Source of the DNA: Paraburkholderia graminis C4D1M
GTDB taxonomy: Bacteria; Pseudomonadota; Gammaproteobacteria; Burkholderiales; Burkholderiaceae
Reading direction: 5' to 3'
Assembly: GCF_000172415.1 (NCBI RefSeq)
Contig: NZ_ABLD01000019.1
Span: 1-64,000, forward strand
DNA: 64,000 nucleotides
Under the pieces are notes generated by a model. It was not told the DNA's origin and made no database searches. It worked only from the letters and a program-made list of their open reading frames with translations. The position numbers were made by a program, and so were the translations under genes. Shown here one piece after another: positions 44,832 to 54,447 of the stretch; the first letter of the stretch is position 1; every line of letters begins with the position of its first letter.

Positions 44832-44916
44832 TAAAACGCGGATGCACGGAAGGTGCGGCGAGGTCCGTGCGTGCCGGGTGCATAGTCCTTATGAGCAGGG
44901 AAAACGGAGACGTTTG

Positions 44917-46269
44917 GTGGCCAAATCCACAATCACGCAATTCATGCCGGAATCTGACGCGACGGCGGCGCGCGTCGAGGCCACGTATCACAAAGTCACC
45001 TGGCGGCTGATGTCGTTCATCTTCGTCTGCTGGGTGCTGAACTACCTGGACCGCGTCAACGTCAGCTTCGCCCAGTTGCATCTGAAGCAGGATCTCGGCT
45101 TGTCCGATGCCGCGTACGGCCTCGGCGTGAGTCTTTTTTTCATCGGCTATATCCTGCTGGAAGTGCCGAGCACGCTTTGGCTCAAGAAGATCGGCGCTCG
45201 CCTGACGATCTCCCGCATCATGATTCTATGGGGTGGCATTTCCACCGCCATGGCCTTCATGACAACGCCGGCGCAGTTCTACACCGCGCGGATTCTGCTC
45301 GGCGCGGCCGAAGCGGGTTTCTGGCCCGGCATCATTCTGTATCTGACGTACTGGTATCCGGGGGCACGGCGCGCGCGAATCACCTCGCGCTTTCTGCTGG
45401 CGATTGCGGCGGCGGGGATCATCGGCGGCCCGTTGTCGGGCTGGATTCTGCATAACTTCGTCGACGTGCTCGGCTACAAGAACTGGCAATGGCTGTTCTT
45501 CCTCGAAGGCCTGCCGGCGCTGGTGATGGGTATCGTTGCCTTCTTCTATCTCGTCGATCAGCCGCAGCAGGCGCGCTGGCTTGACGAAGAGCAGAAGAAG
45601 ATCATCCTCGATGCGCTCGCCGCCGATCGCGCCGCGAAAAAGCCTGCGACGCATACGCGTCATCAACTGCTGGTCGCGTTGAAGGATCCTCGGGTGTATA
45701 TCCTCGCGGCGGGTTGGGGCACGGTGCCTCTGTGCGGCACGATCCTGAATTACTGGACGCCAACCATCATTCGCCAGGCGGGCGTGTCGAATGTGCTGAA
45801 CGTGGGTCTGCTATCCGCGTTGCCGTACATCATCGGCGCGCTCGGCATGCTGGCGGTCGCACGCAGCTCGGACGTGACGCTGGAGCGGCGCTGGCACTTT
45901 TTTTTCTGCACGTTGGTTGGCGCGTCCGGCGGTTTCCTGCTGCCGGTGCTGTCGGACAACACTGCGGCCGCCATCATCTGTTTGGGGATGATCTCGATCT
46001 CCTACTTCGGTGCGGCGGCCATTATCTGGTCCATTCCACCCGCCTATCTTTCCGATGACGCAGCCGCTGCGGGCATCGGCGCGATTAGCTGCCTCGGGCA
46101 GGTCGGCGCGTTCTGCGGCCCGATTGCGCTCGGGTGGATCAAGACGATGACGGGCAGCCTCGCAATTGGCCTGTCGGCGATCGCGGCGATTGTCATGCTC
46201 GGCGGCCTGGCCGTGCTCATCGGCGTGCCGGCCAACAGGCTGCGCGAACACGCTGAAAAGAACGCCTAA
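44917..46269 (+). CDS. MFS transporter, phthalate permease-like (OphD type)
   Basis: This 450-residue ACS-family permease has NYLDRVNVSFAQLHLKQDLG and TYWYPGARRARITSRF, and 12 predicted membrane segments. Known phthalate permeases (OphD, Pht1) belong to this family, and this gene leads a complete phthalate-type set, so import of phthalate or a related aromatic diacid is likely. The GTG at 44917, with GGAG 8 bp upstream, is the preferred start; an ATG at 44944 is the alternative. A terminator follows, separating it from the dioxygenase genes. Confidence 0.8.
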   Translation: MAKSTITQFMPESDATAARVEATYHKVTWRLMSFIFVCWVLNYLDRVNVSFAQLHLKQDLGLSDAAYGLGVSLFFIGYILLEVPSTLWLKKIGARLTISRIMILWGGISTAMAFMTTPAQFYTARILLGAAEAGFWPGIILYLTYWYPGARRARITSRFLLAIAAAGIIGGPLSGWILHNFVDVLGYKNWQWLFFLEGLPALVMGIVAFFYLVDQPQQARWLDEEQKKIILDALAADRAAKKPATHTRHQLLVALKDPRVYILAAGWGTVPLCGTILNYWTPTIIRQAGVSNVLNVGLLSALPYIIGALGMLAVARSSDVTLERRWHFFFCTLVGASGGFLLPVLSDNTAAAIICLGMISISYFGAAAIIWSIPPAYLSDDAAAAGIGAISCLGQVGAFCGPIALGWIKTMTGSLAIGLSAIAAIVMLGGLAVLIGVPANRLREHAEKNA

Positions 46270-46291
46270 GGATCGGTCTCGCAGCACAGGC

Positions 46292-46320
46292 GGCGCCTTC
46301 GTCACGAAGGCGCCGTTTTC
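46292..46320 (+). terminator. Terminator after MFS gene
   Basis: A perfect 10-bp stem, GGCGCCTTCG and CGAAGGCGCC around TCA, followed by GTTTTC. The oxygenase genes beyond it have their own operator-like site, so they may be separately expressed. Confidence 0.8.
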
Positions 46321-46370
46321 ATTTGCGGTTTCCGGCATCTTCCAGGGAAAACCCGCTTGCAGCAAAATGA

Positions 46371-46382
46371 TTAGATCTCTAA
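46371..46382. promoter_or_regulatory. Candidate MarR operator 2
   Basis: TTAGATCTCTAA is a palindrome with half site TTAGA and a 2-bp centre, preceded by AATGA as at 44820. It lies 83 bp before the reductase gene. Confidence 0.6.
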
Positions 46383-46464
46383 TATAAAAGGCATAATGAT
46401 CGACCTTGCCGCAGCGTGTCAGCGGCTTGGTCAGGAACCTGGTCAGGAAGGGAGAGCAAGTGCA

Positions 46465-47439
46465 ATGAACGAGTCGGCCCGCAACGAGTTGTCATTCAGA
46501 ACGCTCGTGGTGATGAAGAAGGACCAGCTGGCGGAAGGCATCTTCCGTTTTGAAATGCGCGATGAAGCCGGGCGCGAATTGCCGCCTTCCACGGCGGGCG
46601 CGCATATAACGGTGCGCGTGCCCAACGGCGCGAACCGCAATTATTCGCTGTGCAACGATCCGGCGGAAACGGACCGCTACGTGATTGCCGTGAAGCGCGA
46701 TGCGGCGGGCCGTGGCGGCTCGATCAGCATGGCGGACGACGTCGCGGAAGGTGATCGCATCGACGTATCGGAACCGCGCAACGAGTTTGGATTAAGCGAG
46801 CGGGCGCGCAGCTTCGTGTTCGTCGCGGGCGGCATCGGGATCACGCCCGTGCTGTCGATGATGCGTCACCTCAAGGGCACTGCCGGCCCGCGTTTCAAGC
46901 TCTATTACGTATCGCGCAGTCCCGAAACAACCGCGTTTATCGACGAGTTGTCGAGCGACGAATGGAAGCCGCATGTCGTGATTCACCACGATCACGGTGA
47001 CCTGGCCAACGCATTCGATTTCTGGCCGGTCTTCGAAAAGCCCGCTAGCGGCGCACATGTTTATTGTTGCGGCCCGCGCGCTCTCATGGATGGCGTGCGC
47101 GACATGACCGGGCACTGGCCGGCCGGCACCGTGCATTTCGAAAGTTTCGGCGCGGATCAGTCGCGTGCGGCGGAGAACACGCCGTTCAGCGTGAAGCTCG
47201 AGCGATCCGGCCGGTCCTTCGGGATTCCGAAGGACCGCTCGATCCTCGAGATTCTGCGCGACAACGGCATTCGGGCGCCGAGTTCATGCGAAAGCGGAAC
47301 CTGCGGATCGTGCCGCACGACGCTGTGCGCAGGCGAGGCGGACCATCGCGACATGGTGCTCAGCGACGACGAGAAGCGCGACCAGATCATGATCTGCGTA
47401 TCGCGTGCGAAGAGTGAAGAACTGGTGCTGGACCTCTGA
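46465..47439 (+). CDS. ophA1: Phthalate dioxygenase reductase-type protein
   Basis: This 324-residue single-chain reductase matches phthalate dioxygenase reductase in length and order: an FMN domain (NRNYSLCNDPAE), an NAD domain (VFVAGGIGITPVLSMMRH, about 117-135) and a C-terminal plant-type [2Fe-2S] domain with C275, C280, C283 and C311. It passes electrons from NADH to the Rieske oxygenase encoded next. The ATG at 46465 follows GGGAGAG; the earlier in-frame ATG (46396) adds residues without similarity. VanB-type reductases share this layout, so the partner oxygenase defines the role. Confidence 0.85.
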   Translation: MNESARNELSFRTLVVMKKDQLAEGIFRFEMRDEAGRELPPSTAGAHITVRVPNGANRNYSLCNDPAETDRYVIAVKRDAAGRGGSISMADDVAEGDRIDVSEPRNEFGLSERARSFVFVAGGIGITPVLSMMRHLKGTAGPRFKLYYVSRSPETTAFIDELSSDEWKPHVVIHHDHGDLANAFDFWPVFEKPASGAHVYCCGPRALMDGVRDMTGHWPAGTVHFESFGADQSRAAENTPFSVKLERSGRSFGIPKDRSILEILRDNGIRAPSSCESGTCGSCRTTLCAGEADHRDMVLSDDEKRDQIMICVSRAKSEELVLDL

Positions 47440-47477
47440 AGAATCCCCTTTAAATACGTTGGTCAGGAGAAGCGTAA

Positions 47478-48803
47478 ATGCTCACGCATGAAGAGAACGA
47501 ATTGCTGTGCCGTATTGAAGGCGATGCACCGATGGGTCAATTGATGCGGCGTCACTGGACGCCCGTGTGCCTGATCGAAGAAGTCAGCGAGCCGGACGGC
47601 GCGCCCGTGAAAGCGCGCGTGTTCGGCGAAGACCTCGTCGTGTTCCGCGACACCGACGGCAATGTCGGCGTGATGGATGAATACTGCCCGCATCGGCGCG
47701 TGTCGCTTGTATATGGGCGCAACGAGGATTGCGGTCTGCGCTGCCTTTATCACGGCTGGAAGATGGACGTGAAGGGCAACGTGATCGAAATGGTTTCCGA
47801 ACCTTCGTGCAGCGACATGACGAAAAAGGTCAAGCACAAGGCGTATGAAACGAAGGAATGGGCCGGCTTCGTCTGGGCATACATGGGTCCTCAGGACGCG
47901 ATTCCCGAGTTCGTGCCTCCTGCGTGGGCGCCGACCAAAGACACGCGCGTAAGCATCGCCAAAGCGATTCTGCCGTGCAACTGGGCGCAGATTCTTGAAG
48001 GCGCGATTGATTCGGCGCACAGCTCGAGCCTGCATTCGTCGGACTTCGTGCCGGCGCGCGTCGGCGGCGCCGAGGCGACATCGAAGAACTGGCTGCGTCC
48101 GTCAACGGACAAGGCGCCGCGCCTTCAGGTGCATCGCACGAGCTACGGCTTCCGCTATGCCGCGCTGCGCCGCCCGATTCAGAACGCCGCCACGCACGAT
48201 TACGTGCGCTCGACCGTCTTCGTCGCGCCGGCCACCACGTTGATTCCGCCGAACAACCTGTACAACGTCGCCAACATCAATGTGCCGTGCGACGACACCA
48301 GCACCGCGTTTTATTTCATGGCGTGGGGACATCCTGACAAGACGCCGGAGACCGAAACGTGGCGCAAGTTTCTCGGGCAGCAGGTCGGCATCGATCTCGA
48401 TCAGTTCTACCGGCCGCTACGCAATCAGGACAACCGTTTCTGGCAGGACCGCGAAGCGATGAAGGCGGGTAACTTCACCGGCATAAAGGGTTTCCCGAAC
48501 CAGGACATCGCGATGTGGCTGACGATGGGCTCGATCGCGGATCGCACTGAGGAACGGCTCGGCGCAAGCGATGTCGCCGTCGTCGAGTTCCGCCGTCGCA
48601 TGCTCGATGCGCTCAAGGAGTTTCAATCGGGCGATGCGGCCATCGGCACGGGCGACAAGGCGATCCCGCGCAACGTGTGCTCGTTCCAGGCGATGGTGCC
48701 GAAAGATACCGACTGGAAGCAGTACGCCGCCCATCCCGTCTGGATCGGGGACGCTGAAGAGGCCGCACCTGCGCTTGAGTCGAACTATCAGGTTCAGGCC
48801 TGA
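47478..48803 (+). CDS. ophA2: Rieske oxygenase large subunit, phthalate dioxygenase type
   Basis: This 441-residue oxygenase has a Rieske [2Fe-2S] centre with C70, H72, C89 and H92 (CPHRR...CLYHGW) and the mononuclear iron histidines H181 and H186 in DSAHSSSLHSSDF. The length and lack of a beta subunit gene fit the alpha-only phthalate 4,5-dioxygenase group. It should hydroxylate an aromatic carboxylate to a cis-dihydrodiol. It follows the reductase by 38 bp and its stop overlaps the next start by one base (TGATG). Confidence 0.85.
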   Translation: MLTHEENELLCRIEGDAPMGQLMRRHWTPVCLIEEVSEPDGAPVKARVFGEDLVVFRDTDGNVGVMDEYCPHRRVSLVYGRNEDCGLRCLYHGWKMDVKGNVIEMVSEPSCSDMTKKVKHKAYETKEWAGFVWAYMGPQDAIPEFVPPAWAPTKDTRVSIAKAILPCNWAQILEGAIDSAHSSSLHSSDFVPARVGGAEATSKNWLRPSTDKAPRLQVHRTSYGFRYAALRRPIQNAATHDYVRSTVFVAPATTLIPPNNLYNVANINVPCDDTSTAFYFMAWGHPDKTPETETWRKFLGQQVGIDLDQFYRPLRNQDNRFWQDREAMKAGNFTGIKGFPNQDIAMWLTMGSIADRTEERLGASDVAVVEFRRRMLDALKEFQSGDAAIGTGDKAIPRNVCSFQAMVPKDTDWKQYAAHPVWIGDAEEAAPALESNYQVQA

Positions 48804-49996
48804 TGCAAACGATCCGACTCGGCATCGCGGGACTGGGCCGCGCGTTTTCGCTGATGCTGCCGACCTTTCTCGCCGACGCGCGCGTGCAGATCGTCGCGGC
48901 CTGCGATCCGCGAGAAACGGCGCGTGCTCAATTCCAAGCCGACTTCGGCGCGCCCGCGTTCGACGACATCGACGCGCTCGCGCGCAGACCGGACATCGAT
49001 ACGATCTACATTGCGAGCCCTCATCAGTTTCATGCGGCGCATACGCGGATCGCGGCATCGCACGGCAAGCACGTGCTCGTCGAAAAGCCAATGGCGCTGT
49101 CGCTCGTCGAATGCGACGACATGATCGACGCGTGTCGGGAAGCGAACGTGCATCTGATCGTCGGTCACTGCCATAGCTTCGATACGCCGTATCTGCGTAC
49201 GCGTGCGCTGATCGCCTCGGGCGCGTTCGGCGACGTGAAGATGATCCACGCTCTCAACTACACCGACTATCTGTATCGGCCGCGCCGGCCCGAGGAATTG
49301 AAGACGGACAAGGGCGGCGGCGCGGTGTTCAGTCAGGCGGCGCATCAGGTGGATATCGTGCGAATGCTTGCGGGAAGCCGCGCGACGCGCATTCGCGCTG
49401 CCGTCGGCAACTGGGATGTCAAGCGTCCGACCGAAGGCGCATACACGGCGACGTTGTGGTTCGAGAACGGCGCGTTCGCGACCCTTTCGTACAACGGCTA
49501 TGCGCATTTCGATTCCGATGAATGGACCGGCTGGATCGGAGAGATGGGACAGACGCGCAACGCGAACGAGTACGGCGGCGCGCGTCGAAACCTCTCAGGC
49601 GTTGCGTCGGAAGAAGAAGAGGCACGGCTCAAGGCAGCAGGCACATACGGCGGAAACGCTTACACGCCGGCATCGAAAGCGCCCGTTTTGCGCAGACATC
49701 AGCACTTCGGGCCGCTCATCGTGTCATGTGAGCTTGGAGATTTGCGACCGATGCCGGACGGCATCGTCGTGTATGGCGACGAACGGCGCGAGCGTATCGA
49801 ACTCGAGGCGCCCGTGGTCCCGCGCGCCGAAGTCATCGACGAACTCATGGGTGCCGTGCACGGCGGCATCGCGCCGTTGCACGACGGCACATGGGCACGC
49901 GGCACGCTCGAAATCTGCCTCGCGATGCTGCGTTCGAGCGCGGAACAGCGCGACGTGCTCATCGGCGGCGCAAGGTCAATCACAGAGGAACATTGA
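48803..49996 (+). CDS. ophB: Gfo/Idh/MocA dehydrogenase, phthalate dihydrodiol dehydrogenase type
   Basis: This 397-residue protein has the Rossmann start IRLGIAGLGRAFSLMLP, the conserved EKPMALSLVEC and a HCHSF segment (LIVGHCHSFDTPY), as in the Gfo/Idh/MocA family. Phthalate cis-dihydrodiol dehydrogenases (OphB, Pht4) belong to this family, and the gene is translationally coupled to the oxygenase, so rearomatisation of the dihydrodiol is the likely job. Without that context it would be called only a generic oxidoreductase. Confidence 0.78.
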   Translation: MQTIRLGIAGLGRAFSLMLPTFLADARVQIVAACDPRETARAQFQADFGAPAFDDIDALARRPDIDTIYIASPHQFHAAHTRIAASHGKHVLVEKPMALSLVECDDMIDACREANVHLIVGHCHSFDTPYLRTRALIASGAFGDVKMIHALNYTDYLYRPRRPEELKTDKGGGAVFSQAAHQVDIVRMLAGSRATRIRAAVGNWDVKRPTEGAYTATLWFENGAFATLSYNGYAHFDSDEWTGWIGEMGQTRNANEYGGARRNLSGVASEEEEARLKAAGTYGGNAYTPASKAPVLRRHQHFGPLIVSCELGDLRPMPDGIVVYGDERRERIELEAPVVPRAEVIDELMGAVHGGIAPLHDGTWARGTLEICLAMLRSSAEQRDVLIGGARSITEEH

Positions 49997-49998
49997 AT

Positions 49999-50991
49999 AT
50001 GGGCAAGCTTAACCTATCGATTGCGGTTGGAAACTACGATCGCATGCGACCGCTGGTCGACGGTGAAGTGCAGATCGACGGCGTCGATCCGGTCTTCATG
50101 CTGCAGGACCCGGAAGAGATTTTTTTCCGCGCGTTCCGGCACGCGGACTATGACATCTGCGAACTGTCGCTGTCGAGCTACAGCGTGAAGACGGCGGCTG
50201 GCACGAGCCCGTACATCGGCGTGCCGGTGTTCCCGTCGCGTGCGTTTCGCCATACTTCGATCTACGTTCGCAACGATCGCGGCATCGAGTCGCCCGCCGA
50301 CCTTAAGGGCAAGCGCATTGGTGTACCGGAGTATCAACTCACGGCCAATGTGTGGGCGCGCCTGTTTCTCGAGGAGGACCATGGGCTTAAGGCGTCGGAC
50401 GTGACCTGGATTCGCGGCGGCTATGAAGAAACGGGACGTCTGGAAAAGATCAGTCTCAAGTTGCCCGACGACGTGCGGCTGGAAAATGCTCCGGACAACC
50501 AGACCATTTCCGGCATGCTGGCCTCCGGCGAGATCGATGCGCTCATCGGTCCGCGGGCTCCGTCATGTTTTACGGACGGCCATCCGAACGTCAGGTATCT
50601 CTTCGACGATCCGCAGAAAGCCGCCGCTGACTGGTACGCCCGCACGAAGCTGTTCCCGATCATGCATTTGCTGGGCGTGCGGCGTTCGTTTGCGGAGCAG
50701 CATCCATGGCTGCCCGGCGCGGTCGCGAAAGCCTTCGAGAAAAGCAAGGCGGTCGCGCTCGCGAAGCTGAGCGATACCTCTGCGACCAAGGTGACCCTGC
50801 CTTTCGTCGAAGAGCAGTTGCGCAACGCGCGCCGTCTGATGGGTCACGACTTCTGGCCGTACGGCTTTGAGCCGAATCGCCACGTGCTGTCGCGCTTTCT
50901 CAAGCGGCATCATGACGAGGGCTTGTCGAGCCGGCTACTGCAACCGGAGGAACTCTTTCATCCCGCTACGCTCGAGAGCTTCAAAATTTGA
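49999..50991 (+). CDS. ophC: 4,5-dihydroxyphthalate decarboxylase-like protein
   Basis: This 330-residue protein resembles the ABC-binding-protein-fold decarboxylases (OphC/Pht5): VGNYDRMRPLVDGEVQIDGV near the start, DYDICELSLSSY, IGVPEYQLTANVWARLFL and NARRLMGHDFWPYGFEPN. It should convert 4,5-dihydroxyphthalate to protocatechuate. There is no signal peptide, which argues against a periplasmic transporter component. The start is 2 nt after the dehydrogenase stop. It completes the set needed to reach protocatechuate. Confidence 0.82.
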   Translation: MGKLNLSIAVGNYDRMRPLVDGEVQIDGVDPVFMLQDPEEIFFRAFRHADYDICELSLSSYSVKTAAGTSPYIGVPVFPSRAFRHTSIYVRNDRGIESPADLKGKRIGVPEYQLTANVWARLFLEEDHGLKASDVTWIRGGYEETGRLEKISLKLPDDVRLENAPDNQTISGMLASGEIDALIGPRAPSCFTDGHPNVRYLFDDPQKAAADWYARTKLFPIMHLLGVRRSFAEQHPWLPGAVAKAFEKSKAVALAKLSDTSATKVTLPFVEEQLRNARRLMGHDFWPYGFEPNRHVLSRFLKRHHDEGLSSRLLQPEELFHPATLESFKI

Positions 50992-51090
50992 GGGCGTCCC
51001 GGCGACGCCTCGCGCGTCGCAACCCAATGCGCCCGATGCGCCGTGGAGACCGGTGCATCGATCGGCGCAACATCATCGCAAATCACGACA

Positions 51091-52155
51091 ATGAAAAAAA
51101 CGACGATTGCTTCGCTGATCGCAGCGGGGTGCGGTTGCGCGTCCGCGAATGTCAACGCGCAAAGCTCCATCACGCTGTATGGGATTCTCGATGTCGGCAT
51201 CGAATTCGCGAATCAAGTGGTCCAGGCTCAGCGGTCCGCGTCGGCCGTGCGGGAGCAGTCGGGCAATCTCGCCGGATCGCGCTGGGGTTTTAAGGGAAGC
51301 GAAGACCTGGGCGGTGGCTATAAGGCCGTGTTCGTGCTGGAAAGCGGTTTCAACGTGAACAACGGCGCGCTCGGACAGGGCGGGCGTCTGTTTGGCCGCA
51401 AAGCGTTTGCCGGCATCTCGACGCCGTACGGTACGGTGACGCTCGGGCGTCATCAAAACCTGCTGTACGAACTAATGTACAGGTACGATCCGCTCACGCT
51501 CAATCCGAGCTACTCGGCGCAGGCAATGGACGCACAACTGGTGAATCGCGCCGATAACTCGGTCCGTTACGGTGTGCAGGCGGCAGGCGTGACGTTCGCG
51601 GCGCTTTACAGCAGCGGATACGATTCGACCATCCCGAACGGCGCGAACGTTCCGGGCGCGACCAAGGTCGGCCGCGAGATGAGCGCCACGCTGACGTACG
51701 ACCGCGGGCCGGTTAGCGCGGGTGTGACATACGACCAGTTGCAGGGCACGTCGATCGCGACGCAGAGCAACACACAGAAGCGAGCGATGTTCGGCGTGTC
51801 GTATGACTTTCGTCCCGTTACGGTGCTAGCTGGACTGCGCTGGCTCAACGTCAGCAACACTTCGAGCCCAGCGAGTTCGATGCTCTATTGGGGCGGCGTG
51901 AACTATCGCGTGACGCCGCCGCTGCTGATCTCGGCGGGCGTGTATCACACGCAGTACCGCAATCCGCACGGTGGTCCCACCATGGGCATCCTGCTCGTGG
52001 ATTACTCGCTGTCGAAACGCACTGAGCTATATGCTGAAGGCGCTTACGTCAGCAACGCATCGTTCTCGACCGTGGGCATTCGCGGCGCCGGCAACGATGT
52101 AACGCCAGGCGCGGATCAGTCGGGCGTTACCATCGGTATTCGTCATCTGTTCTGA
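51091..52155 (+). CDS. Gram-negative porin, associated with the phthalate operon
   Basis: This 354-residue porin has a signal peptide (MKKTTIASLIAAGCGCASAN ending in AQS), then SITLYGILDVGIEFANQ, the first strand typical of Burkholderia trimeric porins, and it ends in the C-terminal phenylalanine (IGIRHLF) needed for outer-membrane assembly. It lies 99 bp after the decarboxylase on the same strand and may form a channel for the aromatic substrate. Confidence 0.9.
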   Translation: MKKTTIASLIAAGCGCASANVNAQSSITLYGILDVGIEFANQVVQAQRSASAVREQSGNLAGSRWGFKGSEDLGGGYKAVFVLESGFNVNNGALGQGGRLFGRKAFAGISTPYGTVTLGRHQNLLYELMYRYDPLTLNPSYSAQAMDAQLVNRADNSVRYGVQAAGVTFAALYSSGYDSTIPNGANVPGATKVGREMSATLTYDRGPVSAGVTYDQLQGTSIATQSNTQKRAMFGVSYDFRPVTVLAGLRWLNVSNTSSPASSMLYWGGVNYRVTPPLLISAGVYHTQYRNPHGGPTMGILLVDYSLSKRTELYAEGAYVSNASFSTVGIRGAGNDVTPGADQSGVTIGIRHLF

Positions 52156-52344
52156 GACGGCGCGGCGTAAGGCCGTCGTGACCGAGTGATCGTCACCGCT
52201 CGACAGGGGAGGGCGCCTGTCGGGCGGCCGGTGTCGCGTTGACGGCTTACCTGGTGATTTGCTGCAACGCGAGCCAAAGTCACGCGATAGCGACAGGCGA
52301 CGCCTTGCTCGCCGCCGGCACGGCCAACCAGACAAAGCTCGTGG

Positions 52345-52659
52345 GTGCGCCCGTCAAGGGCGCCGTTATTCGACTTCGCGCCGGCCATCGACCGGTTCCT
52401 GAAGACGCATCTGTTCGGCGATATCTTCGAGCGCGACAACCTCGACTGGCAGAGCCGCGCGCTGGCGACCGTGGGCATGCTTGCCGCCCTTTCAGGCGTG
52501 GAGTCGCAATTGCAATCGCACGTCAGGATCAGCCTGAATACAGGCTTGAACGTCGCTCAACTGCGTCAGCTTGCCCGCGTGCTCGGCGAACAGCGAAATC
52601 CGGAGGCTGCGCGACGGGTCGAGGCTGCGCTCGAAAAAGTGTCGTCCACGGGCAGTTGA
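52345..52659 (+). pseudogene. Carboxymuconolactone decarboxylase family, 5'-truncated
   Basis: About 100 residues match the C-terminal part of a carboxymuconolactone-decarboxylase-like protein: FDFAPAIDRFLKTHLFGDIF, LDWQSRALATVGMLAALSGV and SHVRISLNTGLNVAQLRQLA. No in-frame similarity or good ribosome binding site is seen before the GTG at 52345, so the 5' part appears lost or scrambled. These proteins work after protocatechuate ring opening or as AhpD-like reductases; the CxxC motif of AhpD is absent. Confidence 0.6.
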
Positions 52660-53141
52660 AGCGTGAAGGCGGAACAGCATGCAGGGGCTGGGCGCAAATG
52701 GCACCCCGCTCACGCAGTGCGGCGTGCAGGGTGGTGGCCTTCGCGTTACCCAGATGAAGCCGCGCGGCAGGCTTAACCGCCGCCTGCCACTCGTTGAGGT
52801 ACCCCGGGACTTCGCGCCGGATGGACCCGGTCGCGGCAGCGGTTCCGGGCAATGTCTGTATCTGGTGCCGCCCCGTCAGAGTCTTATCCTGACTGATGCG
52901 CGACAGTCGAAGCCGTACTGGACCATGCGCCAACGATTGATGTTCGACTACGCCTCGTTCGTGACATCCTGACTACGATGTCGGTTTGACGTAACATCCC
53001 GACGGACCCTCTGTGTCCGGGACCGCCCCGTCACAATTGATAATCAACGGGACAATGCCTGTTCTTCTCTCCATTTTCTGGTCAAGTTCGGCTGGGACGC
53101 TCGGAGCGCCCAGCGCGCCTTATGATTCGGCGAGCTCGTGG
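52660..53141. other. Gene-poor region after the porin unit
   Basis: I see no convincing gene here. On the minus strand a run around 52710-52890 (GRHQIQTLPGTAAATGSIRR, then LHLGNAKATTLHAALRERGA) looks protein-like but I cannot assign it; it may be a fragment. Confidence 0.35.
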
Positions 53142-54121
53142 CTACCACGCGTACGCAACGGGCGCTTCGCCTCCCGGACCCGGCCAGATCTTGTCGAGTT
53201 GATCCAGTGTCTCCTGCGGCAACTCGATCTCCAAAGCATGCAGGCTTGCGGTAAGTTGGTCCACCACGCGCGGTCCGACGATCGGCGCAGTCACGATCGG
53301 ATCGTGAAGCAGCCAAGCGGTCGCTATGTCAGCGGGCTTTTCACCAAGGCTTTCGCACAGCGCTTCGTATGCTTCGAGGTTGGGCCGAAATCGCTCTACT
53401 TTCTCTTTGAATCCCCGGCGAGTGCTTTCCGACGCTTTCTTCAATGCGCCGCCCAGCAAACCACCGCCAATGGGGCTCCATGGAATGACCCCAGGCCGTG
53501 ATGTCGGCACGCGGGAATCACTTCGAGTTCGATCGCACGCGCTGACAGGTTGTAGACACTCTGCTCTGAAATCAGTCCCATGAAATGACGTGCCTTGGCA
53601 GCGCCCTGCGCAGTGGCAATATCCCAGCCGGCAAAGTTGCTGCTGCCGATATAGGAAACCTTACCCTGTTGAACGAGTAGCTCCATCGCTTGCCAGACTT
53701 CTTCCCACGGCGTGCGACGATCGATGTGATGCATCTGATAAAGATCGATATGGTCGGTCTGGAGTCGGCGAAGACTGTCTTCACACGCGCGCCGGATGTG
53801 ATACGCGGACAGGCGCCGGTCGGTGACGCCATAGTCCATTGGTTGATAGACCTTGGTGGCGAGAACGATACGGCCGCGATTCCTGGATTTTCCCAACCAC
53901 TTGCCGATGATCTCCTCGGAGATCCCGTATCCCTTTTCAATGTCCGGCTTTTAAGGGCCGCCGTAGACGTCAGCGGTATCGAAGAAATTAATGCCGGCAT
54001 CGATTGCGGCGTCCATGATGCGAAACGCGTCCGCTTCATCGGTTACCATGCCGAAATTCATCGTACCAAGCGCGAGTCTGCTGACCTTCAGACCCGATCG
54101 TCCAACGTGCGTGTATTCCAA
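53142..54121 (-). pseudogene. Aldo/keto reductase, interrupted
   Basis: The pieces together give one aldo/keto reductase: YTHVGRSGLKVSRLALGTMN, AIDAGINFFDTADVYGGP, RGRIVLATKVYQ, DHIDLYQMHHIDRRTP, then VIPWSPIGGGLLGGAL and TAPIVGPRVVDQLTAS. An in-frame TAA at 53951-53953 replaces what was probably CAA, and the frame shifts near 53489-53492, where one G of a run is missing. The start would be a TTG at 54121. With two lesions it is very likely dead. Confidence 0.88.
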
Positions 54122-54447
54122 AGCTTTTCTCCGAATCGCATACGAACAGAATCAATGCACAGAAAAAGGCGCGAGATGTCAAGCCTCCAATTCCCGGAGG
54201 TTCTTGGCAGACCCCGTCGCGGGCTCAGTCGCTCCATATCGCCGAGGTCCGTCACAGGACGGTGGTCGGTTGGGGGATGACGTCGATAAAGTAATAGACG
54301 ATGTAGTGCATATCGAGCTCTCAAAGCCACGAGAACTCGCCCATCCTGCAACGGATCTTGTGCTGGAGGTTCGACGCACATGTGCGCTCGCTGGACTGCA
54401 GTTGCCTAGTCGAAAGACGATCGGACGGCGATGGGCGGCAAGCAGTA
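54122..54447. other. Intergenic region between reductase pseudogene and porin
   Basis: No gene with recognisable similarity is seen in these 326 bp. No terminator is evident for the porin. Confidence 0.4.
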
